DNA of 64,000 bases from Mesorhizobium sp. WSM3859 (lineage in GTDB: Bacteria; Pseudomonadota; Alphaproteobacteria; Rhizobiales; Rhizobiaceae), in assembly GCF_002295065.1 (NCBI RefSeq), contig NZ_NSGG01000005.1, positions 1-64,000 of the forward strand, written 5' to 3'. The notes beneath the pieces are model-generated. The model searched no databases. It had not been told where the DNA came from and was given only the letters and a program-made list of their open reading frames with translations. Positions 53,465 through 60,843 of this stretch are shown piece by piece; within the stretch, counting starts at the first letter, position 1; each line of letters starts with the position of its first letter. Both the position numbers and the translations under genes were made by a program.

Positions 53465-54211
53465 ATGAGTGCCGAGCCGTCGCCGCAATCGCCCTGGCAG
53501 GCAGCCACGATCACCCGCATCGAAAAGCGCACGCCGCGCGTCACCAGCTTCTGGTTCCAGCCGTCGCGGCCCTTCGCCCATCTGGCGGGCCAGCACGTCG
53601 ACATCAGGCTGACAGCGCCGGACGGCTATCAGGCGCGCCGTTCTTATTCCATCGCCTCGGCGCCGGAAGCAGGCGGTGGTATCGAGCTGGCGATCGAGCG
53701 GCTCGACGACGGCGAGGTCTCGCCCTTCTTCCACGACGTGGCCGCCGTCGGCGACGAGATCGAGCTGCGCGGCCCGCTGGGCGGCCATTTCATCTGGGAG
53801 GAGAGCGACGGCGGGCCGATCCTTCTGGTCGGCGGCGGCTCCGGTGTCGTGCCGCTGATGGCGATGGTGCGCCATCGCACGTTGCGCAACAAGGCGGTGC
53901 CGGTCGCGCTGGTGTTTTCGGCGCGGATCTGGGACGAGGTCATCTTCCGCGACGAACTGATCGGCTTGGACGACCGGCTTGACGGATTCAACCTGGTGCT
54001 GACGCTGACCCGTGAGGCGGCCAGGCGTCCCTCCGACTATTCCCGCCGCATCGACGCTCGCATGATGGCGCAAGCCGTCGAGCGTCTGCCCAAGGCGCCG
54101 AAGCTCGCCTATGTTTGCGGCTCGAACGCGTTCGTCTCGGCCGCCGCCGACGCCTTGATCGGCGCCGGCGTTCCCGCGGAAATCATCCGCACCGAGCGCT
54201 ACGGGGTTTAG
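53465..54211 (+). CDS. Ferredoxin-reductase-like FAD/NAD(P) oxidoreductase
   Basis: 248 residues with FAD motif RRSYSIAS, the NAD(P)-binding GGGSGVVPLMAM, and the C-terminal YVCGSNAFV, but no [2Fe-2S] cluster domain. It is the reductase half of a small two-component system, probably serving the upstream molybdopterin protein with which it is co-transcribed. The ATG at 53465 has no strong ribosome site. In-frame GTG 53429 would overlap the previous gene. It converges on gbcB with a 57-base gap. Confidence 0.88.
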   Translation: MSAEPSPQSPWQAATITRIEKRTPRVTSFWFQPSRPFAHLAGQHVDIRLTAPDGYQARRSYSIASAPEAGGGIELAIERLDDGEVSPFFHDVAAVGDEIELRGPLGGHFIWEESDGGPILLVGGGSGVVPLMAMVRHRTLRNKAVPVALVFSARIWDEVIFRDELIGLDDRLDGFNLVLTLTREAARRPSDYSRRIDARMMAQAVERLPKAPKLAYVCGSNAFVSAAADALIGAGVPAEIIRTERYGV

Positions 54212-54268
54212 AAGCATGACCCCGACGAGGATGATCCCGCAACGGTCCTCGCCTCGACCGACAAGCCT

Positions 54269-55369
54269 TCAGGCCTCGATGTCCAGCGCCGACAGCGGCC
54301 TCGAACAGCAGGCCAGGATATAGCCGTCATCGATCTCGTGATCGAGAATGCCGCCATTGTGGCTCATCGAGACCTCGCCCGAGACCTTTTTCACCTTGCA
54401 GGTTCCGCAGAGACCGAACTCGCAGGCCGCCGGGATCCTGACGCCCGAAGCGCGCGCCGTCTGCAGCACGGTCTGTCCGGCGACGCATTCCGCATCGACG
54501 TTTGAAAGCGAAAAGCGGACCGGCGTCACCGCCTCGGCGAGCGGCTCGGCGTCGTCGCCGGCCGGCATCGCGAATGGCGCCGGGACTTCTTCAACGGCCG
54601 GCGCCGCGAAGCTCTCCTGATGGTAGCGGCTCATGTCGAAGCCGGCGGCCTCCAGCATCTGCCGCACGGCGCGCATGAAAGGGTCGGGCCCGCAGCAGAA
54701 GATTTCCCGTTCGCGGAAATCAGGTGCCAGAAGCGGCAGCCGGATCGCGTCGATGCGGCCCATATGGCCGAACCAGCCCTCGCGGCTCGACCGCTCCTCG
54801 ATCATGAAGCCGAGCGACAGGCCGGGCATGCGGCTGCCGAGCAGTTCGAGCTCCTTGCGGAAGATGATCTCTTCCGGGCGGCGCGCGCAGTTGACGAAGC
54901 CGACATCGGTCCAGGGCGCGCAGTCGTTCAGCCAGCGCAGCATCGACATCATCGGCGTGACGCCGGATCCGGCCGAAATGAACAGATATTTGGCCGCCGG
55001 ATGGCTGTGCAGCGAGAAATCGCCGGCCGGCCCGTAGGCTTTCACATGGACGCCGGGCTTCAGATTGTCGAACATCCAGCGCGTGCCGACGCTGCCGGCT
55101 TGCGCTTTCACCGTCACCGCGATCGAGAACGGCCGCGACGGCGAGGACGACAGCGTGTAGGTGCGCATCAGTGGCCCGTCGGCCGTCGGCAGTTCCAGCG
55201 TTACGAACTGCCCGGGCTTGTAACGGAACCAGGTCTGATTGTCGGAGCGGAAGGTGAATGTCTTCACCTGCGGCGCCTCGTCGCTGACGCCGATCACTTC
55301 CAGCACCTGCAGCCTGTCGTTCCAGGGCGCCATCTCGTCGAGATGGCGATAGAGGCCGAGATCCGTCAT
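54269..55369 (-). CDS. gbcB: Glycine betaine demethylase reductase subunit
   Basis: Electron-transfer partner of GbcA: 366 residues with an FAD domain (RTYTLSS), an NAD domain (SAGSGVTPMMSML) and a C-terminal plant-type [2Fe-2S] domain (C-x4-C-x2-C in CEFGLCGTC, last Cys in ACC). ATG 55369 has AAGGAG 9 bases upstream. ATG 55378 touches that sequence directly and so is less likely. It follows gbcA by about 20 bases. The pair oxidatively removes one methyl group from glycine betaine, giving dimethylglycine and formaldehyde. Other Rieske reductases look alike; the gbcA partner decides the call. Confidence 0.9.
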   Translation of the reverse strand: MTDLGLYRHLDEMAPWNDRLQVLEVIGVSDEAPQVKTFTFRSDNQTWFRYKPGQFVTLELPTADGPLMRTYTLSSSPSRPFSIAVTVKAQAGSVGTRWMFDNLKPGVHVKAYGPAGDFSLHSHPAAKYLFISAGSGVTPMMSMLRWLNDCAPWTDVGFVNCARRPEEIIFRKELELLGSRMPGLSLGFMIEERSSREGWFGHMGRIDAIRLPLLAPDFREREIFCCGPDPFMRAVRQMLEAAGFDMSRYHQESFAAPAVEEVPAPFAMPAGDDAEPLAEAVTPVRFSLSNVDAECVAGQTVLQTARASGVRIPAACEFGLCGTCKVKKVSGEVSMSHNGGILDHEIDDGYILACCSRPLSALDIEA

Positions 55370-55389
55370 CGCGTTCATCTCCTTAGCCT

Positions 55390-56637
55390 TCAGGCGACGC
55401 TGCGCAGCGCCGGGCGACCGCCTTCGGCAAGGCGCGGACCGATGAAGGAGGCGTACCACTCGACGAACTGGATGACGCCGCCCTCATGCAGCTCGGAATA
55501 GGGGCCGGGCTCGTACGCCGGCGACAGGATGCCGAGCGCGTTTTCCTCGACGATGCGGCGGTCCTGATCGTTGGTCTCGGTCCAGACATGGGTGAGCTCT
55601 GCCAGATCGTAGTCGACGCCTTCCACCGCGTCCTTGTGGACCAGCCATTTCGTCGTCACCGCGGTCTCGGTGGCGCTGATCGGCAGCACACGGAAGGTGA
55701 CGGCGTGGTCGATGAGGATATGGTTCCACGTGGTTGGATAGTGGTAGTGCATCAACGTGCCGATACGGTCGGCGGCGACGCTGGCGGACAGGTTTTTCAT
55801 CACGGCGCGCTTGCCGCTCATCGTGTAGCTGACGGCATCGCGCAGCAGCGGCGCGCGCGTGGCGCGGTATTGGCCGGCCGGATCGATCCGGAACCGGCTC
55901 GGCAGACCCGCCGCCTCGCATTTCGCCCAGTGCGCAAGCATTTCCGGATCGCTGTCGGCGCCTTGTACACCTGTCACGGTCGGCGCTTCCGGGAAAGTCT
56001 TGCACAGTTCCGGATGGTTGCCGGCGCAGTGATAGCACTCGCGGTTGTTCTCCCAGACGAGCTTCCAATTGCCCTTCTCGACGATCGTCGATTCGAACGC
56101 GACCTTCGCCTCGCTCAATCGGTGCGGCAGGAGATAGGGTTCGATCATGGCGCGCATGGGCGCGAAGTCGGCAGGCTCCTTTGCCAAGCAGATGAAGATG
56201 TAGCCGCCGACGCTCTGGCAGGCGACTGGCTTCAGGCCGAACTGGCTCTTGTCGAAGCCGTCGGCCATCTGGCGCGCAAACAGCAGCCGCCCGTCGAGCT
56301 CGTAGGTCCACTGATGGTAGGGACAGACCAGCTTGGCGGCGGTGCCCTTGTCGGTGTTGCACACGCGGCTGCCGCGATGCCGGCAGGAGTTGTGGAAAGC
56401 GTTGATCGTTCCCTTTTGGTCGCGGACCAGCACCACCGGATAGTCGCCGACCTGAACGGTGATGTAGCTGCCTGGTTTCGGCAGTTCGCAATCATGGCCG
56501 ATGAACAACCAGTCACGATACCAGATCAGCTCCATGTCGAGCTTGAAATAGTCGGGATCGGTGTAGAAGGGCTGCTCGAGCGAGTAGCCCGGTTTGCGGC
56601 TCTGCAGGAGCCTCAGCATGTCGTTGCGCGCATCCAT
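55390..56637 (-). CDS. gbcA: Glycine betaine demethylase Rieske oxygenase subunit
   Basis: 415 residues from ATG 56637. The Rieske [2Fe-2S] ligands are C85, H87, C105 and H108 (CRHRGSRVC...CPYH). The mononuclear iron site is in ENNRECYHCAGNHPEL. The sequence matches the GbcA/stachydrine-demethylase group of Rieske enzymes. The open frame extends to 56991, but that part is a cobalamin riboswitch, not protein. GAGGA lies 6 bases before the ATG and can be masked by a small hairpin. Carnitine genes elsewhere in the window supply its probable substrate. Stachydrine or another betaine is the alternative. Confidence 0.9.
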   Translation of the reverse strand: MDARNDMLRLLQSRKPGYSLEQPFYTDPDYFKLDMELIWYRDWLFIGHDCELPKPGSYITVQVGDYPVVLVRDQKGTINAFHNSCRHRGSRVCNTDKGTAAKLVCPYHQWTYELDGRLLFARQMADGFDKSQFGLKPVACQSVGGYIFICLAKEPADFAPMRAMIEPYLLPHRLSEAKVAFESTIVEKGNWKLVWENNRECYHCAGNHPELCKTFPEAPTVTGVQGADSDPEMLAHWAKCEAAGLPSRFRIDPAGQYRATRAPLLRDAVSYTMSGKRAVMKNLSASVAADRIGTLMHYHYPTTWNHILIDHAVTFRVLPISATETAVTTKWLVHKDAVEGVDYDLAELTHVWTETNDQDRRIVEENALGILSPAYEPGPYSELHEGGVIQFVEWYASFIGPRLAEGGRPALRSVA

Positions 56638-56642
56638 GTCCT

Positions 56643-56659
56643 GTCCTCGCATCAAGGAC
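56643..56659 (-). promoter_or_regulatory. Possible Shine-Dalgarno-masking hairpin of gbcA
   Basis: GTCCT-N7-AGGAC: a 5-bp stem in the leader whose 3' strand is the AGGAC overlapping the GAGGA ribosome site 6 bases before the gbcA start. It may be the end of the riboswitch expression platform. The stem is short, so this is only a candidate. Confidence 0.4.
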
Positions 56660-56763
56660 TGAACTGGTGGTGATGGAGAAGAACGACCGCCACCGGCAGG
56701 GCCGGGCGCGCGCCGTCCGCCTCTTGACCGCCCACCGCGATCAGTCGAGTTCAAAATCTCTCT

Positions 56764-56935
56764 GGCTGGTTTCCGGGCTTTGGAGTTGCCCTCGCGGGCG
56801 GCCGCAACACCTTCCCAGGCCCATGGCCCAGTGGTCTCCCGTTGCGACTTCACTCCACCACCGTTGCGGGGGCAGCGCCGGAATTCGACCGGCTTCCCAA
56901 TTCTCCGCCTCGTCGCGACGAAGCGGCACCTGAGA
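56764..56935 (-). promoter_or_regulatory. Cobalamin (vitamin B12) riboswitch upstream of gbcA
   Basis: Read on the minus strand, all hallmark blocks of the cobalamin aptamer occur in order. AGGTGCC is near the 5' end, then GGGAAGCCGGT (56898-56888), TTCCGGCGCTGCCCCCGCAACGG (56884-56862), GAGACCACTGGG and CTGGGAAGG in the middle, and the closing B12 box GCCCGGAAACCAGCC (56778-56764). The gbcA start lies 127 bases downstream with no other gene between, so gbcAB is the target. B12 riboswitches usually switch genes off when cobalamin is plentiful. The expression platform (56638-56763) has no clear U-run, which suggests translational control. Confidence 0.92.
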
Positions 56936-57431
56936 TGGCCTGATCTAACCACGACCGCCGGTTTCCCGTCGGCATGAAAACGACATCGCATCCATGCGGC
57001 GCGACAATGGGCGCCGTATTCACGGTGCCGATTCCCGTCCTTTTCGCCTTGCCCTCCGGCTTCCGGGACGAGGTTCGGGGAGGGCCCTGGATGGTTAACA
57101 GTATCAAAAAGTGACTATTAGCAGATTCTAAAATCGAACCGAACGGTTCGTTTCTGTTGACGGTGCGTGCAGAACGCTGTGAACGTGGCGCTCCGACACA
57201 CTTGGTGAGCCAACTGCCAATATCGCATAAGCAATTGGTTTAATTCATTAAAAAATGATCGTAGGCATGCTTATCAAAAACTTCAAGATGCGGATTCATG
57301 GTCCAGACGGAAAAACTTCGTGATTGGAATCCGGCGATCGACTTACCCAAATCAGCGCTGTCCGAACGACGCGATTTCATTCCCAAGACACGCCGCTAGA
57401 CGGACGGAATAAAGATACTGGAGTAGCAAAA
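56936..57431. other. Gene-free region upstream of the riboswitch and of the DUF680 pair
   Basis: About 500 bases without a credible ORF. The promoter of the gbcA riboswitch transcript (minus) and that of the DUF680 genes (plus) must lie here. The stretch 57085-57300 is markedly A/T-richer than its surroundings and contains one good dyad (57135-57150). A minus-strand GATACT near 57108-57103 could be a -10 element. That is a guess. Confidence 0.55.
57135..57150. promoter_or_regulatory. Palindromic operator candidate, TetR-like
   Basis: CGAACCG-AA-CGGTTCG, a perfect 7-2-7 dyad in A/T-rich DNA, resembles TetR/AcrR-family operators. No TetR gene is in the window. It could serve either the gbcA transcript or the DUF680 genes, being 200-300 bases from both. 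Confidence 0.45.
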
Positions 57432-57638
57432 ATGAAAAAGATTGTTCTCACTGCCGCCGCCCTTCTGGCGATTTCCGGCAGCGCCTTTGCTGGTAGCGAT
57501 AATTACAACGCGCAGGCTGCCAATCCGCCGGCGGCATCGGTCGACTCTTCCTACACCGCCTCGGTCCGCAAGTACGAACCGGCTGAACAGAAGCCTGTCA
57601 CCACGGGCGCCGACCGCAACCTTTTCGGTAACAACTAA
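57432..57638 (+). CDS. DUF680-type small secreted protein, copy 1
   Basis: 68 residues. The signal peptide MKKIVLTAAALLAISGSAFA is followed by GSDNYNAQAA and a short hydrophilic, Pro-rich mature part ending in GADRNLFGNN. DUF680 proteins are tiny exported proteins of unknown function described mainly from Mesorhizobium. The ATG at 57432 has GGAG upstream. An in-frame paralogue follows 71 bases downstream. It is probably periplasmic or secreted; no motif hints at activity. Confidence 0.85.
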   Translation: MKKIVLTAAALLAISGSAFAGSDNYNAQAANPPAASVDSSYTASVRKYEPAEQKPVTTGADRNLFGNN

Positions 57639-57709
57639 CAGCCGACTTCGAACCGGCGACCGGCTCGCCCGTCGTCTCGGTCGGATCAAGAAATTCAGGA
57701 GTACCTAAG

Positions 57710-57940
57710 ATGAAAAAGATCGTTCTTGCCACCGCCGCCCTGATGGCCATTTCCACGGCCGCTTTTGCGGGCAGCGACAACTACAACAATAGCGGCGTCA
57801 ACCAGCCGGCTCCCGCCGTGGATACGACCCGCACCTCGTCGATCGGCACCGATTCGCCGGTCTACAAGCTGCTGAACTCGGGCGACGCGCAGAAGTCGGC
57901 GCCGCAGGGCAGCGACCGCGACCACTTCGGCAATCGTTAA
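57710..57940 (+). CDS. DUF680-type small secreted protein, copy 2
   Basis: 76 residues. The signal peptide MKKIVLATAALMAISTAAFA is nearly the same as that of copy 1, then GSDNYNNSGVNQPAPAVDTT and the ending QGSDRDHFGNR. AGGAG lies 9 bases before the ATG. The paralogy includes the stop codon and the next 8 bases (TAACAGCCGAC in both), so the duplication unit reached into the 3' flank. The middle part has diverged and gained about 8 residues. A strong terminator ends the pair. Confidence 0.85.
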   Translation: MKKIVLATAALMAISTAAFAGSDNYNNSGVNQPAPAVDTTRTSSIGTDSPVYKLLNSGDAQKSAPQGSDRDHFGNR

Positions 57941-57964
57941 CAGCCGACCTTGACTTAAAACAGG

Positions 57965-57993
57965 AGCGGCGGGCCAAGGCCCGCCGCTTTTTC
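57965..57993 (+). terminator. Intrinsic terminator after the DUF680 pair
   Basis: Perfect 11-bp stem AGCGGCGGGCC-AA-GGCCCGCCGCT followed by TTTTTCTTT on the plus strand. It also faces the convergent aglK end 22 bases away, so it may serve both. Confidence 0.92.
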
Positions 57994-58014
57994 TTTGCGT
58001 GGCGCTCTGTCCGC

Positions 58015-59127
58015 TCAGGCCGCCCTCGCTTCTTCGCGATGCAGTGTGAAGGAATGCCCGTCGGCATCGAAAATATGCAGATCGCCGGCGCTTGCGTTGA
58101 GCCGCAGTGTCTCACCGCGCTTGACCTCGACATTGCCCGGCAGCTTGGCGACCAGCGGCAGGTCTGCGCGGCCGATGTCGATATAGACGAGCTGAACCTC
58201 GCCGAGCTGCTCGATATAGTCGACCTTGCCCTCGAAGAGGTAATCGGAATCGGTGGCGATCAAGAGATCCTCCGGCCGCACGCCGAAACTGACCGCTGCG
58301 CCATTCGCCGAGGCAGGCGTCGCGATCGGCACCGTGGCCTTGCGGTCGCCGACATGGCTGACCACGGTCGGATTGCCGGCCTTCTCGATCTTCGCCGGCA
58401 ATATGTTCATCGCCGGCGAGCCGATGAACTGGGCGACGAACAGATTGCCGGGGCGCTTGTAGAGCTCCATCGGCGTGCCGACCTGCTCGATCCGGCCGTC
58501 CTTCAGCACCACGATGCGGTCCGCCAGCGTCATCGCCTCGACCTGGTCGTGGGTGACGTAGATCATCGTGGTGTTCGGCATCGATTCCTTCAGCTTGGCG
58601 ATCTCGATGCGGGTGGCGACGCGCAGCGCGGCGTCGAGATTCGAAAGCGGCTCGTCGAACAGGAACACTTTTGGGTTGCGCACGATGGCGCGGCCGATCG
58701 CGACGCGCTGGCGCTGGCCGCCCGACATCGCCTTGGGCAGGCGGTCGAGATATTTGGTCAGCTGCAGGATTTCCGCCGCCTGTCGCACCCGCTTGTCGAT
58801 CTCCGCCTTGCTTTCCTTGCCGATCTTCATCGAGAAGGCCATGTTGTCGTAGACCGTCATGTGCGGATAAAGCGCATAGGACTGGAACACCATGGCGATG
58901 CCGCGCTTCGACGGCGGCACGTCGTTCACCACCTCGCCGTCGATCTTCAATTCGCCCCCGGTGATCTCCTCGAGCCCCGCGATCGACCGCAGCAGGGTAG
59001 ATTTGCCGCAGCCCGACGGCCCGACGAAGACGATGAACTCGCCCGATTTGATGTCGAGGTCGATGCCGTGCAGGATGTTGAGGTTGCCGTATGACTTCTT
59101 CACCTGGTTGAGCGTGACATCGGCCAT
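58015..59127 (-). CDS. aglK: Alpha-glucoside ABC transporter ATPase
   Basis: 370 residues from ATG 59127 (GGAG upstream). Walker A is GPSGCGKST at 36-44, the signature MSGGQ at 134-138, Walker B FLFDEP follows at about 155-160, and a MalK-type C-terminal domain contains FGVRPEDLL. It energises AglF/AglG. It is last of the aglE-F-G-A-K operon, the order known from Sinorhizobium meliloti, where the system takes up sucrose, maltose and trehalose. The operon's transcript end faces the DUF680 terminator. Confidence 0.93.
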   Translation of the reverse strand: MADVTLNQVKKSYGNLNILHGIDLDIKSGEFIVFVGPSGCGKSTLLRSIAGLEEITGGELKIDGEVVNDVPPSKRGIAMVFQSYALYPHMTVYDNMAFSMKIGKESKAEIDKRVRQAAEILQLTKYLDRLPKAMSGGQRQRVAIGRAIVRNPKVFLFDEPLSNLDAALRVATRIEIAKLKESMPNTTMIYVTHDQVEAMTLADRIVVLKDGRIEQVGTPMELYKRPGNLFVAQFIGSPAMNILPAKIEKAGNPTVVSHVGDRKATVPIATPASANGAAVSFGVRPEDLLIATDSDYLFEGKVDYIEQLGEVQLVYIDIGRADLPLVAKLPGNVEVKRGETLRLNASAGDLHIFDADGHSFTLHREEARAA

Positions 59128-59162
59128 GTTTGTCTCCTCCCGTTGATTGCTGTTTTGCAAGT

Positions 59163-60839
59163 TCAGTCGATGCGCCCGAACCAGGCGCCGTAACCGCCGA
59201 AGCGGACCGGCCCGCTGCCAGTCTGTCCCGAAAAGCCATGCCCGGGCAAGGGTTGCAGCGCGCCCTGGCCGAGATTGATCTCGGCTGGTTTGCCGCCGAG
59301 ATTGAAGGCGCAGACGATCCGCTCGTTGCCATCGCGGCGCGTGAAGGCGACGGTGTCGCCATCGCTTTCGATGAAGTCGATATCGCCCTTGGCCAGCGCC
59401 GGATGCTGGCGCCGGAAGGCCAGGAAGCGCCGGTAATGTTCGAGCAGTGAGCTGGCGTCGCCCTGCTGCACATTGACTGCCTGCGACAGGTGCTTGCCCG
59501 GCACCGGCAGCCAGGGTTTCGCAGCCGAGAAGCCGCCATTCTTGGCGGCCGCTTCCCACACCATCGGCGTGCGGCAGCCGTCGCGGCCCTTGAATTCCGG
59601 CCAGAAGCGGATGCCGTAGGGATCCTGCAGATCCTCGAATTTCAGCTCCGCCTCGCCCAGCCCGAGTTCTTCGCCCTGATAGATGCAGACCGAACCGCGC
59701 AGCGACATCAACAGCGCCGAGATCACCTTCAGATAGGCGGTCGGGTCAGCCTCGTTGGCTGCCCAGCGCGAGGCGACCCGCATCACGTCATGGTTGGAGA
59801 AGGCCCAGCACGACCAGCCGTCGCTGGCCACCGTGCCGAACGCCTCCAGCACCGCGCGCACTTTCGCCGCGCTGATCTTCTCCGGAGCCAGGAAGTCGAA
59901 GGAATAGCACATATGCACGCGCTTGCCGTCGGCGGTGTAGGCGGCGACCACCTCGAGGCCGCGCTGGGAGTCGCCGACCTCGCCGACGGCGGCCTGCGCC
60001 GGATATTCGTCGAGAAGCGCGCGGAAACGCTCGAGGAAGCCGAGATTCTCCGGGCGGCTCTTGTCATAGATATGGTCCTGGTAGTTGTACGGGTTGACCG
60101 CGGGTGCGGTCTGGTCGTTGCGCTGTTCCGGCGGCAGCGCCGGGTTGTCCTCCAGCCCCTGGCTGTGGAAGTAGAAATTGATCGTGTCGAGCCGAAAGCC
60201 GTCGACCCCGCGCTCCAGCCAGAACCGGGTGATGTCGAGCAGCGCGTCCTGAACTTGCGTATTGTGGAAATTGAGATCGGGCTGCTCGGCCAGGAAATTG
60301 TGCATGTAATATTGCTGGCGACTGGTGTCCCACTGCCAGGCCGAGCCGCCGAAGATCGACAGCCAGTTGTTGGGCGGCGTGCCGTCCGGCTTGGCGTCCG
60401 CCCACACATACCAGTCGGCCTTCGGGTTGTTGCGGCTGGAACGGCTTTCCTTGAACCAGGGGTGGATGTCGGCGGTGTGCGACAGCACCTCATCGATCAT
60501 CACCTTGAGCCCCAGCCGGTGGGCTTCCGCCACCAGCGCGTCGAAATCGGCCAGCGTGCCGAACATCGGATCGACGTCACAGTAATCCGAGACATCATAG
60601 CCGAAATCCTTCATCGGCGATTTGAAGAAGGGCGATATCCAGATGGCATCGACACCGAGCGAGGCGATGTAGGGCAGGCGCTGAACGATGCCTTTCAGGT
60701 CCCCGATGCCGTCGCCGTTCGAGTCCTGATAGGAGCGCGGATAGATCTGGTAGATCACCGCGCCCCGCCACCAGTCGCGGTCGATGGCAGGATCTGCGGC
60801 GGGGTCTGGTCTCGAAGTCGCCTTCAAAGCCGATTGCAT
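59163..60839 (-). CDS. aglA: Alpha-glucosidase, GH13
   Basis: Cytoplasmic hydrolase of 558 residues splitting imported alpha-glucosides. The GH13 core starts WWRGAVIYQIYPRSYQDSNG. The catalytic nucleophile is D218 in GVDGFRLDT, the acid/base E287 in VGEVGD, and the transition-state Asp is in FSNHD near 350. There is no signal peptide. GGAGG lies 8 bases before the ATG. It sits between the permease and ATPase genes of the agl operon, 4 bases after aglG. Family members of this clade accept sucrose, maltose or trehalulose-like sugars. Confidence 0.94.
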   Translation of the reverse strand: MQSALKATSRPDPAADPAIDRDWWRGAVIYQIYPRSYQDSNGDGIGDLKGIVQRLPYIASLGVDAIWISPFFKSPMKDFGYDVSDYCDVDPMFGTLADFDALVAEAHRLGLKVMIDEVLSHTADIHPWFKESRSSRNNPKADWYVWADAKPDGTPPNNWLSIFGGSAWQWDTSRQQYYMHNFLAEQPDLNFHNTQVQDALLDITRFWLERGVDGFRLDTINFYFHSQGLEDNPALPPEQRNDQTAPAVNPYNYQDHIYDKSRPENLGFLERFRALLDEYPAQAAVGEVGDSQRGLEVVAAYTADGKRVHMCYSFDFLAPEKISAAKVRAVLEAFGTVASDGWSCWAFSNHDVMRVASRWAANEADPTAYLKVISALLMSLRGSVCIYQGEELGLGEAELKFEDLQDPYGIRFWPEFKGRDGCRTPMVWEAAAKNGGFSAAKPWLPVPGKHLSQAVNVQQGDASSLLEHYRRFLAFRRQHPALAKGDIDFIESDGDTVAFTRRDGNERIVCAFNLGGKPAEINLGQGALQPLPGHGFSGQTGSGPVRFGGYGAWFGRID

Positions 60840-60843
60840 GTCT

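Noticed and set aside
56638..56991. N-terminal extension of gbcA by 118 codons
   Set aside because: The segment is the cobalamin riboswitch and leader. Rieske oxygenases of this type start near MDARNDMLRL, and a ribosome site precedes ATG 56637.
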